A DNA stretch of 64,000 nucleotides, from the NCBI RefSeq assembly GCF_904846155.1, contig NZ_CAJGZP010000001.1, positions 682,001 to 746,000 on the forward strand, read 5' to 3'. Origin of the DNA: Psychrobacter fulvigenes. Its GTDB lineage: Bacteria; Pseudomonadota; Gammaproteobacteria; Pseudomonadales; Moraxellaceae. Positions 9,601-18,413 of the stretch are shown here, piece by piece (position 1 is the stretch's first letter; every line of letters begins with the position of its first letter). The position numbers were made by a program, and so were the translations under genes. The notes below the pieces were generated by a model, which was not told the DNA's origin, ran no database searches, and saw only the letters and a program-made list of their open reading frames with translations.

Positions 9601-12393
9601 ACTAATGATTCTGGTAAAGCAACTTATACTATTGCTGTACCAACTGGTCTTACTGCTGAGCAGAAAAAAGCGATTGGCAATAGCTTTACGGTTGTATTGT
9701 CAGCCGCTGATGCAAACGGTAATATCGCTACCAAGATCAGTACTGTAACCACAAAAACCCCTGCGGACAATGGTACCCAAGAAAACCTAACCATTGGCGC
9801 TAATAAAGTCGTTAATACCAAAGGCGATACCTTTAAAGTCTTTGTACGAGTGGCGGATAACGACAGCAGTATCGCCAATCGCGAAGTGCGCTTAAATGTA
9901 GATGACCCTATACAAACTGGCGTTACCATTACTAATAACACCGCTAAAACGAATGGTGACGGTGTAGCAACTTTTGATCTCACGCTTATAGATGATGCTA
10001 GGGTCAATCAAGTGGTATTAGAAGGCGGTATCAAACTAACAGCAACCACTACGACCGCTGAAAATATTAAGTTAGTACAGAACTATATCGTCGCAGTAGA
10101 TACTGCCACGATTGATAGTTACCAGATAATAGCCTCTTCTGATAAATCCACTCTGAACACGGGCGGCGACCAGACCAATGCCACTATCCGTGTCACTGAC
10201 AGCAAGGGTGGTATCTTAGCTGGCGTGCCTGTACAGCTATCTATTGAGAACCTTGAAGCCAGTGGCGCAGCTTTGACCACCCCAAGTATGGTAACGACTG
10301 ATGCCAGTGGTCAGATCGATGTGGGCGTTTTATTGGCCGCCAATAGTATCAACGCGCGTCTCAATCATAGCGTGGTGATCAATGCAAAAATAGTCACGCC
10401 ACAATATGATGCGAATGGCAATGTCAGTATGCAAGTGCGTGAAGAGAAATCATTAAGCTTGTCCGCAATAGGTACGCAAATCACTCTATCGGCTTCAGAA
10501 ACCAATCTGCAAGATGGTGCGCCTACTACTATCTCCACTACTCTCATAGATGGTGCAGGACGTGCTATTGCCAATGCTCGTATGGAGCTGGTGAATGCAA
10601 ATGGTGATGTGATTGCCCCAAGTGTGACCGCAACTACCAATGCGGATGGTGAAGCGGTATTTACTATCAACGAGACTGATCTGAGCTTTGATAGCAATGG
10701 TAACCTGCGCGTTTTCGCTAGAGCATTGGGTGAAGGCTCGATCAATATTCAGCGCAGTCTGAGTAGTATTGATCTGGTAAAAGTCTCGCAAGCAGGTATT
10801 AGCTTTATTAACATTAAAGATATTTATAATGTCGATGAACCACAAGAGATTCAAATCCAAATCCGTGCTGATAACTCTAATCAAGCGAACTCACTAATAG
10901 GGAAACAAGTAGAGTTACAAACCTCATTAGGTAGCTTAATTGCCAATTATCTAGATAAGTTTAATGATGATGTCATCATTACTAAGCCTATCCAAGCCAG
11001 TGACATACAAGGAGAGGTGATTGCTGTTAGGGTATGGCTAAAATCGCAATTAGCGGGCACAGCAGTATTACAAGCTAAGGTATTGGGAGAGACGCAACAA
11101 AACGGTGAGCTACGCTATCAAACTACCGTCGATACACGTTTCCGTGCTACCACACCTGCCAAGATGTTATTCCAAGCGGTGAAGTCGGTGATCACGCCAG
11201 GTGGTAGCACCGAAATCGTCGCTACGGTAAAAGATAAAAATGATGTGCCCGTAGAAGGGCAAACGGTGGTCTTTAGCCGTGCGGCAGACTCATCCGCAGG
11301 TCGCTTATCGGCTGCTACAGCGATAACAGACAGTAAAGGCGAAGCGCGCGTGGTGTATAAAGCCAATGCCAGCTCTCCTATCGGCGGTGTGAAAATCAAT
11401 GCACGCTTATTAGATAGTACCTTTGGGGTTCCTGATAAGACCACTAATATCACTGTTTCAAAAGAAGCGGTCTATACCACTTTGGCATTTGGCAATAAGT
11501 TATCCTCTGATGATATTTACTACACCGTACAGGGATCAATTTCAGTGATGGATGGTTCGGGACGTTCGGTACCTAATCAAGAAGTGTCAATTAAGTCTTA
11601 TGCGACTGATTATGCACAAGGTAAGGTGTGTCTGCTAAACAGTACCGTGACCTTCCAAGGAAGAGAGACGACTGATAACAACGGTGTTATAACTACACCG
11701 GATCCTTTAGTTAAGGAAGATAAAGAGTTAATTCAATTTGAGTCAGACTGGATTAATAGTGAAGATGATCCAAATTATAACTTTACGTTTGATAAGGATC
11801 CAAACTACAATTACACCTTAGATAAAAACCAAGATCTTAATGGCAACGGTATACTTGATACTATTAATCCAGTCGCTATTATCGGTGGTACGGTATCAGA
11901 TGATGGTTATACCTTTATTACTAACGAAGAAGGTCGCGCTGACTTTAGTATTCGCTATCCAATGCGCTACTCAAACTGGGTCAAAGTACGTTTTGATGCC
12001 ACTACTTTCTTAAATGGTAGTGAAAATAAGCAAAGTATTCATTACAGACTTCCATTTGCAGAGAGTGATAAATCTATTAATGGCTCAAATGTAGAGTCGC
12101 CATGGATTGGCGCTACTAGTCCATTTGGTGATGGGGGCGTAGAGTGTGTAAGTAGTATGAATATTAAGGTTGACGAAAGAATAGGAAGCAACGGTTATAC
12201 AGCAGTTAGTTTGTTATCTAGTTCGAAAAATAGTCAAAATTATACGATTTCTATTGGTAGAGAAACTAAGACAGATAATGGTGCGAATCATCCGTTCTAT
12301 TCAGTTGACTTTAATCAAGCCTTTAGTTTGGGCTCTGTCATTAATGTCAGTAATGATGGTATTAAATTTCCAAAAACTATCTCAGTTGATTGA
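6658..12393 (+). CDS. Giant Ig-like repeat surface lipoprotein (adhesin-like)
   Basis: 1911-residue predicted outer-membrane or surface lipoprotein. A signal peptide ends in lipobox LAGC with Cys27, followed by a Gly/Asn-rich linker to about residue 75. Eight repeats of ~115-130 residues follow, each an Ig-like (invasin Big_1-like) strand set, with a conserved helix of the form L-T-x-x-Q/E-K/R-x-x-L inserted after the G-x-A-x-F strand. More ordinary Ig-like domains occupy residues ~1170-1620. The C-terminal ~290 residues differ: they hold a doubled DPNY motif and a DLNGNGILD loop that resembles a calcium-binding site. The ATG at 6658 has GGAG 7 nt upstream; an earlier TTG at 6598 would bury the signal peptide. 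The gene stands alone, with a terminator behind it. An adhesion role is inferred from architecture only. Confidence 0.85.
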   Translation: MSYSSLPFTSKLFQLTSLTCALALAGCGGGDGDTVDSVAPAPDLGVTQPGTGGNGNTGGGNNDGGEQIPVEDFSLQKLYTDPTIIKLTDEPVTFNVTAKAVAKSGGAAINRSVSLSIDDSTNTGVTIQGASVQNTNDKGEAIYELKLNPLVLNEKQKADLIGNGFGLKATAKQSSDGSVLTQVTTISVRKDGSGEGAEVIESKLEIGTLLNTSSVSNNILNIYGDSAKFEVIIKNKDGARAQDVTVGLGIDSIKGIAIIGGNSKVTDKNGVVTFDIEVDKNLSKSERDALLKGVTYAVNIREKNGATKTKTGKLSVAIPVSDYMLNATSNSNKINAYGDTQKLTIKATPKNSKVPTIINGAKVSIKLNSDTNGISLSTNMLTLNANGQATVDLIVAPTLDAATRARIAKEGISYTVSLSEPNRSTTTKTVKSSVEIPIAKYDISFDNSSKKQLSSSGGTAAISFRVNDKNGGAIANQKVTASLPKVLTDARLLTFDGAAEQITDAKGMVSYTVIVPAGLTVSQKETLEKANSFVLTATVTEATGASSRVSSEPIAIGSDIGQSEIALTAKSVPSLVSVLDEQFTLQVAGKRKDGSAAAGKSVKLIINKGDGATVVGNKQTTNDSGIATFKLNISQSLTPTQRDTLIKSGINYTAVLTDEDGTQSTITATVKVVQPSTSIKFASIITPSISEFGGSGTISVELATKNAPIKPIEKQVVAIQLGKAALDYGVTVNAASGITDFSGETTFIVTIPEGLTAEERTELKRIGINYQLSYIEKGVTYSETKKVVITTPDVDLTVINAPNLINNRPFYTLNGEGDTVVVNAGLSTRNTSFSISGQPIELEFANKELAALLNVNGKPGSNINIVDTGATGAASFTVIVPNNLNKDQKAALKNQKLTATLTETLTGKKQEIQFNIQSTKAAIDLIAIKPETLNLNGGEVQIEVIAKDSKDNVIEGQKVFLALPAAIASQGVILATSGTQTTNDSGKATYTIAVPTGLTAEQKKAIGNSFTVVLSAADANGNIATKISTVTTKTPADNGTQENLTIGANKVVNTKGDTFKVFVRVADNDSSIANREVRLNVDDPIQTGVTITNNTAKTNGDGVATFDLTLIDDARVNQVVLEGGIKLTATTTTAENIKLVQNYIVAVDTATIDSYQIIASSDKSTLNTGGDQTNATIRVTDSKGGILAGVPVQLSIENLEASGAALTTPSMVTTDASGQIDVGVLLAANSINARLNHSVVINAKIVTPQYDANGNVSMQVREEKSLSLSAIGTQITLSASETNLQDGAPTTISTTLIDGAGRAIANARMELVNANGDVIAPSVTATTNADGEAVFTINETDLSFDSNGNLRVFARALGEGSINIQRSLSSIDLVKVSQAGISFINIKDIYNVDEPQEIQIQIRADNSNQANSLIGKQVELQTSLGSLIANYLDKFNDDVIITKPIQASDIQGEVIAVRVWLKSQLAGTAVLQAKVLGETQQNGELRYQTTVDTRFRATTPAKMLFQAVKSVITPGGSTEIVATVKDKNDVPVEGQTVVFSRAADSSAGRLSAATAITDSKGEARVVYKANASSPIGGVKINARLLDSTFGVPDKTTNITVSKEAVYTTLAFGNKLSSDDIYYTVQGSISVMDGSGRSVPNQEVSIKSYATDYAQGKVCLLNSTVTFQGRETTDNNGVITTPDPLVKEDKELIQFESDWINSEDDPNYNFTFDKDPNYNYTLDKNQDLNGNGILDTINPVAIIGGTVSDDGYTFITNEEGRADFSIRYPMRYSNWVKVRFDATTFLNGSENKQSIHYRLPFAESDKSINGSNVESPWIGATSPFGDGGVECVSSMNIKVDERIGSNGYTAVSLLSSSKNSQNYTISIGRETKTDNGANHPFYSVDFNQAFSLGSVINVSNDGIKFPKTISVD

Positions 12394-12417
12394 TTTTAAA
12401 CATAGTTATAGATGATA

Positions 12418-12448
12418 AAAAAGCCCTCAATCAAATTGAGGGCTTTTT
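12418..12448. terminator. Terminator after the Ig-like lipoprotein gene
   Basis: A 14-bp stem (AAAAAGCCCTCAAT/ATTGAGGGCTTTTT) closes a 3-nt loop 24 bp after the stop codon. Confidence 0.92.
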
Positions 12449-12608
12449 GCATTGGTAAACTCAATAACCAAATACAAGCAACTCAATCAGCAATTTTCTC
12501 AAAAAGCGATTAGAATAGTCAGTTTCTTATACTTTTATTAAATTTTTGCTTTGAGCGTTAATGCTTAATGGCAGACAGACTTGTTTTTCTTTTTGAATTG
12601 GGCGCACT

Positions 12609-13571
12609 ATGTCAACTACTACAACGTCAACTAATACCACATCAAACAGTACAACGGCGGCTTCAGCATCGAGCACACCGTCGAAGACATCCTCTACTAA
12701 TACAGCCGCTGCGGCGGCTATCGATACCGCAACCCTGTCGATCAAATGCCGTGATCAAGCGGGTATCGTGCAAGCGGTATCTGAGTTTATCCATCGCTAT
12801 GGCGGCAATATCATCTCTCTTGATCAGTATTCAACTGCCCATGAAGGCGGGCAGTACTTCATGCGTTTGGAGTTTGCCTTAGCAGGGTTAAGCGAGATCA
12901 TTGATAACTTTGAAGCCAGCTTTGGGCATACAGTGGCCAAACGGCACAATATGGCTTGGCGACTACACGACAATGCGATTAAAACCAAAGTTGGCATCTT
13001 GGTGTCAAAGTTTGATCATGCACTGTTAGATTTGCTATGGCGTCATCAGCGCGGTTTATTGGATTGTGAGATTACGTCTGTCGTCAGTAACCATGAAGAC
13101 TTACGCCAAGCGGTAGAGAACTTTGGCATACCCTTCCATCATGTACCCGTGACCAAAGATAATAAGGCAGAGGCAGAAGAGCAGATCCATGAATTGATGG
13201 CAGGTAATGACTTGCTGGTATTGGCGCGCTATATGCAGATCCTGTCGTCTGATTTCATTGAACACTGGCCGATGCAGATTATCAACATCCATCATTCGTT
13301 CTTACCTGCCTTTGTCGGGGCAGATCCTTATCGCCAAGCCCATGATAAAGGCGTCAAGCTTATTGGAGCGACCGCGCATTATGTCACTGCTGAGCTTGAT
13401 CAAGGACCTATCATTGAGCAAGACGTGCATCGGGTGACCCATCGTCAGAGTGTGGTAGAGCTGCGTGCTATTGGCCGTGATATCGAGCGCAATGTATTGG
13501 CACGCGCCGTAAATTGGCATGTGCAAAACCGCGTGATTGTGGCAGATAATAAGACGGTGGTGTTTAACTAG
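12609..13571 (+). CDS. purU: Formyltetrahydrofolate deformylase
   Basis: Hydrolyses 10-formyl-tetrahydrofolate to tetrahydrofolate and formate, balancing one-carbon pools and supplying formate for purine synthesis. An N-terminal ACT domain (residues ~40-115) precedes a formyltransferase-fold catalytic domain with the Asn-His-Asp set in NIHHSFLPAF and TAELDQGPI. The protein is ~40 residues longer than usual because residues 1-38 are almost only Ser, Thr, Asn and Ala. No internal Met exists before the ACT domain, so that tail seems genuine unless a rare start is used. The ribosome site is weak (GGGCGCACT). Terminator at 13617. Confidence 0.93.
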   Translation: MSTTTTSTNTTSNSTTAASASSTPSKTSSTNTAAAAAIDTATLSIKCRDQAGIVQAVSEFIHRYGGNIISLDQYSTAHEGGQYFMRLEFALAGLSEIIDNFEASFGHTVAKRHNMAWRLHDNAIKTKVGILVSKFDHALLDLLWRHQRGLLDCEITSVVSNHEDLRQAVENFGIPFHHVPVTKDNKAEAEEQIHELMAGNDLLVLARYMQILSSDFIEHWPMQIINIHHSFLPAFVGADPYRQAHDKGVKLIGATAHYVTAELDQGPIIEQDVHRVTHRQSVVELRAIGRDIERNVLARAVNWHVQNRVIVADNKTVVFN

Positions 13572-13616
13572 CTTTTCATTAGAGCGATTTTAAACCGAGA
13601 ATAGCGCGTTAAAAAA

Positions 13617-13650
13617 GCCGCCAGTATTATCATTTCATAATACTGGCGGC
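13617..13650. terminator. Bidirectional terminator between purU and ypjD
   Basis: A perfect 14-bp stem (GCCGCCAGTATTAT and complement) with a 6-nt loop. An A-run lies to the left and a T-rich stretch to the right, between two convergent genes. Confidence 0.88.
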
Positions 13651-13688
13651 CATATGTTTTTTATTACATTGCTACAGTGAAACTGAAT

Positions 13689-14480
13689 CTATAGCAGCAT
13701 CTCTAACACAAACTTGCTACCGACAAAACCAATAGCCAGTAGTATAAAGGCATAGATAGTGATGTCGGTCGCGCGTTTGCCACGCCATCCAGCGCGCCAG
13801 TTGCCGAGTAGTAACGCCCCAAATAATAACCACGACAGCACGCTAAAGACTGTCTTGTGGGCGATGTGCTGTGCCATTAAGTCTTTTACATAGACAAAGC
13901 CAATGCCCAAGGCGATACTCAGCAGGACAAAACCGACCAACAGCATATCGAATAATAAGCTCTCCATGCTTTGCAATGACGGCAGCTTATTAACCCAAAA
14001 ACGGTGTATGGTCTGATGCTTAAGTTCACGAATCTGTAGACGCAAAAACAGCGCTTGCACCGCGGCCATCAGCAGCACACAATAGGCGGCAAACGATAAT
14101 AGAATATGAGTCTCAAGCCCAATACCGATATCTGTCAAGGGTTGATAAGGGGCGCGGCCAACATAGCCAATCGTCAACCCTACGAGTGCAGTTGGTGCAG
14201 CTAGGATACCGAGGCTAATAATCGGGCGATATAGGCTGAAAAGTACGTAAAACAATAAGAAAAACAAGCTGATCAGGCTAAGCACGTTAAATAGATTAAA
14301 GTTCAGCCCATACAGGGTGACGACATATGGATAGAGTAGCGTCGCATGCGCGAGCATACCGACTACTAATAACCCCAAGCTGATGTTTTTGTTAATAGGT
14401 TTATCCTGAATCAGCGACCAACCAATATGGATGCTAACTAAGATATAAACCAGACTAGCCAGTAAGAATGCAAGGTGCAC
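13689..14480 (-). CDS. ypjD: Cytochrome c assembly (CcsA/HemX-like) family inner-membrane protein YpjD
   Basis: 263-aa polytopic membrane protein with about eight hydrophobic segments. It matches the YpjD/CcsA-like family, related to heme-handling cytochrome c assembly proteins. The ETHILLSFAAYC segment corresponds to the conserved region of that family. Its place next to, and divergent from, ffh is the same as in E. coli and relatives, which supports the call. Start is GTG at 14480. The true role of YpjD is poorly defined; a part in heme export is only suggested by the fold. Confidence 0.85.
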   Translation of the reverse strand: MHLAFLLASLVYILVSIHIGWSLIQDKPINKNISLGLLVVGMLAHATLLYPYVVTLYGLNFNLFNVLSLISLFFLLFYVLFSLYRPIISLGILAAPTALVGLTIGYVGRAPYQPLTDIGIGLETHILLSFAAYCVLLMAAVQALFLRLQIRELKHQTIHRFWVNKLPSLQSMESLLFDMLLVGFVLLSIALGIGFVYVKDLMAQHIAHKTVFSVLSWLLFGALLLGNWRAGWRGKRATDITIYAFILLAIGFVGSKFVLEMLL

Positions 14481-14888
14481 GGATAGAAAACCTCATCTCA
14501 TAATGAGCGCAAAATAGCCGCTCAATCTAACGCTAAAGTGGTATTATCAGAATGATTAGAATAATCGTCCAATTTATCATAAAATGGGTACCAATTGAGT
14601 ATCATCTTGCTTATCGCCTACAAATGCTTGTGGTCAGCCAATGATAGTAAGGATGAGATAACAGCGGAAATAGGTGAATTATAAATTATGGCGCGCTTCC
14701 TTTTGCAAAACGACTATCAATTTTGAGCCGTGTTAATGCTATAGTATTGATAACATGCTATTTTTTGCTGTTTTTCGAAGGAAGGTAGCATGGCTGAATA
14801 TTACATCACACATCCTAATACTATTTAAAAGTTATTTGAAAACTATTTGAATTATTTAACTAAGAATTATTTTAACTGAGAGTTATTT
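14481..14888. other. Divergent intergenic region between ypjD and ffh
   Basis: 408 bp without a coding frame or RNA gene that I can identify. It contains an extended -10-like element at 14737-14745 pointing toward ffh. The last 80 bp are very AT-rich, with repeated TTATTT/TATTT runs that lead into the ffh start. Confidence 0.5.
14737..14745 (+). promoter_or_regulatory. Extended -10 promoter element, probably for ffh
   Basis: TGCTATAGT matches the extended -10 pattern TGnTATAAT at 8 of 9 positions. No good -35 lies at the usual distance, which extended -10 promoters can tolerate. It is about 140 bp before the ffh ATG. Confidence 0.35.
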
Positions 14889-16436
14889 ATGTTTGATACC
14901 TTAACAGAACGCTTATCGTCTAGCCTGCGCAATATCGTAGGGACTGGGCAACTGACTGAAGACAATATCAAAGACACCTTGCGTGAAGTGCGCATGGCGC
15001 TGCTAGAAGCCGACGTGGCGCTCCCTGTGACTCGCGACTTTGTGAAGCGTGTCAAAGAACAAGCGCTTGGTGCTGAAGTGCTCAAAGAGTTGGCACCAGG
15101 ACAAGCATTTGTAAAAATCGTTCACGACGAGCTGACTGAAATGATGGGCAGTGCTAACCAACAGCTTGAGATGACGGGTAAGCCGCCAGTTGTTTATCTC
15201 CTAGCGGGTTTGCAAGGTGCGGGTAAAACCACCACTGCTGGTAAATTGGCGAAGTTTTTACAAGAGCGCCATAAGAAAAAGGTCATGCTAGTCTCAGCTG
15301 ACGTCTACCGTCCAGCTGCTATTGCCCAGCTTGAGCAAGTAGCGGGTCAGGTCAATGCCAAGTTTGTCAATTCAACCACAGATGAAAACCCTATCGATAT
15401 CGCCTTACGCGCTATCGAAGAAGCCAAAATCCAATATCAAGATATTTTGATTATTGATACCGCAGGTCGTCTACATATTGACGATACCATGATGGATGAG
15501 ATCAAAGCCCTCACGGCAGCGGTTAATCCTTCTGAGACGTTGTTTGTCGTTGACGCTATGACGGGTCAGGATGCGGCCAATACTGCCAAAGCCTTTAACG
15601 ATGCGCTGCCGTTAACCGGTGTTATCCTCACCAAAACCGATGGTGATGCTCGCGGCGGTGCGGCATTGTCTGTACGTGCTATCACCGGTAAGCCGATCAA
15701 GTTCTTGGGCCGCGGTGAGAAATTAGATGCGTTAGAGCTGTTCCATCCTGAGCGTATCGCCCAGCGTATCCTTGGCATGGGTGACGTACTGAGTCTGGTC
15801 GAAGAAGTCGAGCAAAAAATCGACCGTGATAAAGCCGAAAAAATGGCGAAAAAGATGCAAAAGGGCGGCGAGTTCGACCTTGAGGATCTATTGACCCAGT
15901 TTCAGCAGATGAAAAGTATGGGCGGCATGGCAGGTTTCTTAGATAAAATGCCAGGCATGGGCGGCTCTGATATGCAAAAGGCGGTTGAAGATGCTAAGCC
16001 TGAAGAAAAAGTACGTGAGATGGAAGCCTTGATTAATTCAATGACGCCGTTTGAGCGTAAAAATCCAGATAAGATCAACCCTAGCCGTAAGCGCCGTATT
16101 GCCGCAGGTTCGGGTAAAGAGATTCAGGACGTCAATCGTTTGCTCAAGCAGCACAAACAAATGGCAAAAATGATGAAAATGATTTCCAAGCCTGAAGGCA
16201 TCAGCAAAATGATGAAAGCGGTACAAGGCTTAGCAGGTGGCGGCGGCGGAGCTGGCGGTGGTGGTCCTCTATTTGGCGGTGGCGGTCAGCAAGGCGGCGT
16301 CAAGGATGTGAATCCACAACAAATGGCGAAGCAAATGGGGCTGGATCCAAACAACATGCCTAGCACCGAAGAGATGCAAAAGCAGATGCAAGAGATGCAA
16401 AATCAAGCGCCAAAGAAGTTTAAAACGCGCTTTTAA
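14889..16436 (+). CDS. ffh: Signal recognition particle protein Ffh
   Basis: SRP54-type GTPase that binds 4.5S RNA and delivers nascent membrane proteins to FtsY and the translocon. N-domain (residues 1-~90), then the G-domain with P-loop GLQGAGKTTTAGKLA, the DTAGRLHID motif and TKTDGDARGG. The Met-rich M-domain starts near residue 325 and carries RKRRIAAGSG, the RNA-binding helix-turn-helix signature. The C-terminus adds a Gly-rich stretch (residues ~445-475) and a Met/Gln-rich tail, making 515 aa against the ~450 of E. coli. Terminator at 16473. Confidence 0.98.
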   Translation: MFDTLTERLSSSLRNIVGTGQLTEDNIKDTLREVRMALLEADVALPVTRDFVKRVKEQALGAEVLKELAPGQAFVKIVHDELTEMMGSANQQLEMTGKPPVVYLLAGLQGAGKTTTAGKLAKFLQERHKKKVMLVSADVYRPAAIAQLEQVAGQVNAKFVNSTTDENPIDIALRAIEEAKIQYQDILIIDTAGRLHIDDTMMDEIKALTAAVNPSETLFVVDAMTGQDAANTAKAFNDALPLTGVILTKTDGDARGGAALSVRAITGKPIKFLGRGEKLDALELFHPERIAQRILGMGDVLSLVEEVEQKIDRDKAEKMAKKMQKGGEFDLEDLLTQFQQMKSMGGMAGFLDKMPGMGGSDMQKAVEDAKPEEKVREMEALINSMTPFERKNPDKINPSRKRRIAAGSGKEIQDVNRLLKQHKQMAKMMKMISKPEGISKMMKAVQGLAGGGGGAGGGGPLFGGGGQQGGVKDVNPQQMAKQMGLDPNNMPSTEEMQKQMQEMQNQAPKKFKTRF

Positions 16437-16472
16437 GTAGGGGCTGACCTTATCAGCACTATCAATCTCATG

Positions 16473-16505
16473 AAACCCAAAGCTAAAGTAGTTTTGGGTT
16501 TTTTT
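16473..16505 (+). terminator. Terminator after ffh
   Basis: Stem AAACCCAAA/TTTGGGTTT with an 11-nt loop runs directly into a T-tract, 36 bp after the ffh stop. Confidence 0.85.
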
Positions 16506-16634
16506 ATGGATAACATACTTATATGCCCTTTAATGAATAAAGTATGAAAAACGTAGAAATTAATAAAATTCGCCTATCCTAAATGCTATGATAGGCGCTG
16601 ATTTATAATACCAAGACGATAAGCCGAGGTTGTG

Positions 16635-17360
16635 ATGTTTTTAGCAATGGATACCGTGTTTGATCAGTGTTCGATCGCGATTTTAGATGCGAGTGGTCAA
16701 GTGCTGTCGAGTCGTACCGAAACAGGTAAGCGCCAGCAGACCCAGCAAATTCTGCCGATGATTGATGCTGCTCTGTCTGAGGCTAAGTTGCGCCTTGCTG
16801 ACGTAGAAGCATTGATATTTAACCGAGGTCCTGGTGCGTTTAGCGGTATACGGATCAATACGGCAGTGGTGCAAGCGCTATCTGTGGCGCATGATTTGCC
16901 CTGTGTGGGTGTCTCAAGCTTGCAAGCGATTGCGCAGCAGGCCTATCAGCAGTATGGTCTGACGCAAGTATATAGCGCCCTTGATGCACGCATGCAGCAA
17001 GTATATTTTGGCCAATATGAAATAAAAGATAGTGATAAAGCAGGCAATCAATCAGGCAATCAATTAGACCGTGCCATTATGCAGCCTGTACTGATTAATG
17101 AAAGTGAGAGCACTGAGCAGCTGCTCGATTATGACAGCCAAACCGTACTTAATCTGCCCATCGTCGGTAATGGTGCGACGCTATTAACATTACATGATGA
17201 TCAAGTATGTTATGAAGATGTCTGGCCAGATGCAGTGGTGATAGGGCAGTTAGGCATTGCTCAGTTTGCGACCTCTGGTGGTACCGATGCGGCGAATGCA
17301 TTACCCAAATATCTGCGCAATCAAGCGTGGAAGACTCTCAAAGAGCAAGGTAAAGCATAG
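16635..17360 (+). CDS. tsaB: tRNA threonylcarbamoyladenosine biosynthesis protein TsaB
   Basis: ASKHA-fold partner of TsaD in the synthesis of t6A37 on ANN-decoding tRNAs. The N-terminus (LAMDTVFDQCSIAI) and the segment FNRGPGAFSGIRI are diagnostic of TsaB. The length, 241 aa, is normal. GTG (16632) and ATG (16635) are adjacent possible starts; GAGG upstream is better spaced for the ATG. TsaD, TsaC and TsaE are not in the window. A later dehydratase gene (tcdA, 56.9 kb) acts on the same modification. Confidence 0.94.
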   Translation: MFLAMDTVFDQCSIAILDASGQVLSSRTETGKRQQTQQILPMIDAALSEAKLRLADVEALIFNRGPGAFSGIRINTAVVQALSVAHDLPCVGVSSLQAIAQQAYQQYGLTQVYSALDARMQQVYFGQYEIKDSDKAGNQSGNQLDRAIMQPVLINESESTEQLLDYDSQTVLNLPIVGNGATLLTLHDDQVCYEDVWPDAVVIGQLGIAQFATSGGTDAANALPKYLRNQAWKTLKEQGKA

Positions 17361-17419
17361 TTTTCTATTAAGTTAAAAGCTATCTTGTAACGACTAAAAT
17401 CTAGCATCAGTTATGCACA

Positions 17420-17459
17420 AGCTAATACAAAACAATGATAGCTAATACAAAACAACGAT
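17420..17459. repeat. Tandem 20-bp direct repeat upstream of uppP
   Basis: Two adjacent 20-bp copies, AGCTAATACAAAACAA(T/C)GAT, differing at one base, in the tsaB-uppP gap about 40 bp before the uppP start. They could be a regulator site or simple duplication. Confidence 0.85.
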
Positions 17460-17500
17460 AATACAGGACAGCCATTAGGTCTGTTTTTAGGAAGTTAATT

Positions 17501-18343
17501 GTGGATATACTGTTACTAATTCAAGCGGTCATCATGGGTATCGTTGAAGGTATCACTGAGTTTTTACCTATCTCTAGTACTGGCTACTTGATTTTATCAG
17601 CAGATTTGATGGGGTTTTGGACCAAAGACAAAGTTGATTTGTTTGTAGTGGTGGTGCAGCTTGGGGCTATCTTGGCGGTTATCTATGACTATTGGGGCAG
17701 ACTCTGGCAAGCACTGATGGGGCTGCTGACTGGTAAAGCAGAAGGCATGAGTAATCCAAGACAGCTTGGGCTGAGCTTAATTGTCTCTACCATTCCAGTA
17801 ATGATAGTGGGCTTTACCTTTGCCGATGAGATCAAAGCGTATTTGTTTAATCCCATCGTGGTAGCGATAATGCTAATCATCGGTGGTCTGCTGATATTCT
17901 ATGTCGAAAATCGCCCTAAAACAATTATTGCGCAAGAAGCAGAAGACGTCAGCCTAAAGACAGCTCTGATGATAGGTCTGTTTCAATGCCTTGCTTTGGT
18001 ACCAGGGACTTCGCGCTCGGGTGCGACTATTATTGGTGCGCTTTGGCTTGGCGTATCACGCAAGGCCTCGGCAGAGTTCTCTTTCTTTTTGGGCATTCCT
18101 GTCATCGTCGGTGCCGCACTACTGGATTTGCTGAAGCATCATGAGGTGTTGACCAGTAGCGAGGACTGGTTGGTATTAGGCATAGGCACCGTGGTGTCTT
18201 TTGTTGTCGCCTTATTATGTATACGCTTATTGGTCGCTTGGGTCAGCCGTCGTGACTTTAAGATCTTTGCTTGGTTACGCATTATCACAGGCATCATCGT
18301 ACTGGTCGCTGCTTGGGGTTTTGGCTATCAAATGGCAGGCTAG
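17501..18343 (+). CDS. uppP: Undecaprenyl-diphosphatase
   Basis: BacA/UppP family integral membrane phosphatase that recycles undecaprenyl pyrophosphate to the monophosphate for peptidoglycan and other envelope polymers. Both active-site segments are present: EGITEFLPISSTGYL near the N-terminus and PGTSRSGATI in the second half. 280 aa with about eight membrane segments. The start is GTG at 17501, preceded by AGGAAG at a suitable distance. A tandem 20-bp repeat lies just upstream. Confidence 0.97.
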   Translation: MDILLLIQAVIMGIVEGITEFLPISSTGYLILSADLMGFWTKDKVDLFVVVVQLGAILAVIYDYWGRLWQALMGLLTGKAEGMSNPRQLGLSLIVSTIPVMIVGFTFADEIKAYLFNPIVVAIMLIIGGLLIFYVENRPKTIIAQEAEDVSLKTALMIGLFQCLALVPGTSRSGATIIGALWLGVSRKASAEFSFFLGIPVIVGAALLDLLKHHEVLTSSEDWLVLGIGTVVSFVVALLCIRLLVAWVSRRDFKIFAWLRIITGIIVLVAAWGFGYQMAG

Positions 18344-18413
18344 GATTTATAATGGAATAGTTTTTGATGGTAATACATGTGCTCTTAAATACTAGAAAGG
18401 AATGGCAGTTAAT

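Noticed and set aside
9624..10007. Open frame on the minus strand inside the Ig-like lipoprotein gene
   Set aside because: Several 110-130 codon minus-strand frames lie within 9624-11453. They follow the codon pattern of the giant gene, have no ribosome sites and look like no protein family.
12527..12745. 72-codon minus-strand frame opposite the start of purU
   Set aside because: Its Val/Ala-rich product is the antisense of the Thr/Ser/Ala-rich PurU tail.
14481..14888. Possible 4.5S RNA or other small RNA gene beside ffh
   Set aside because: No GC-rich hairpin with the conserved GGAA/GCAG-type apical loop was found; the region is AT-rich.
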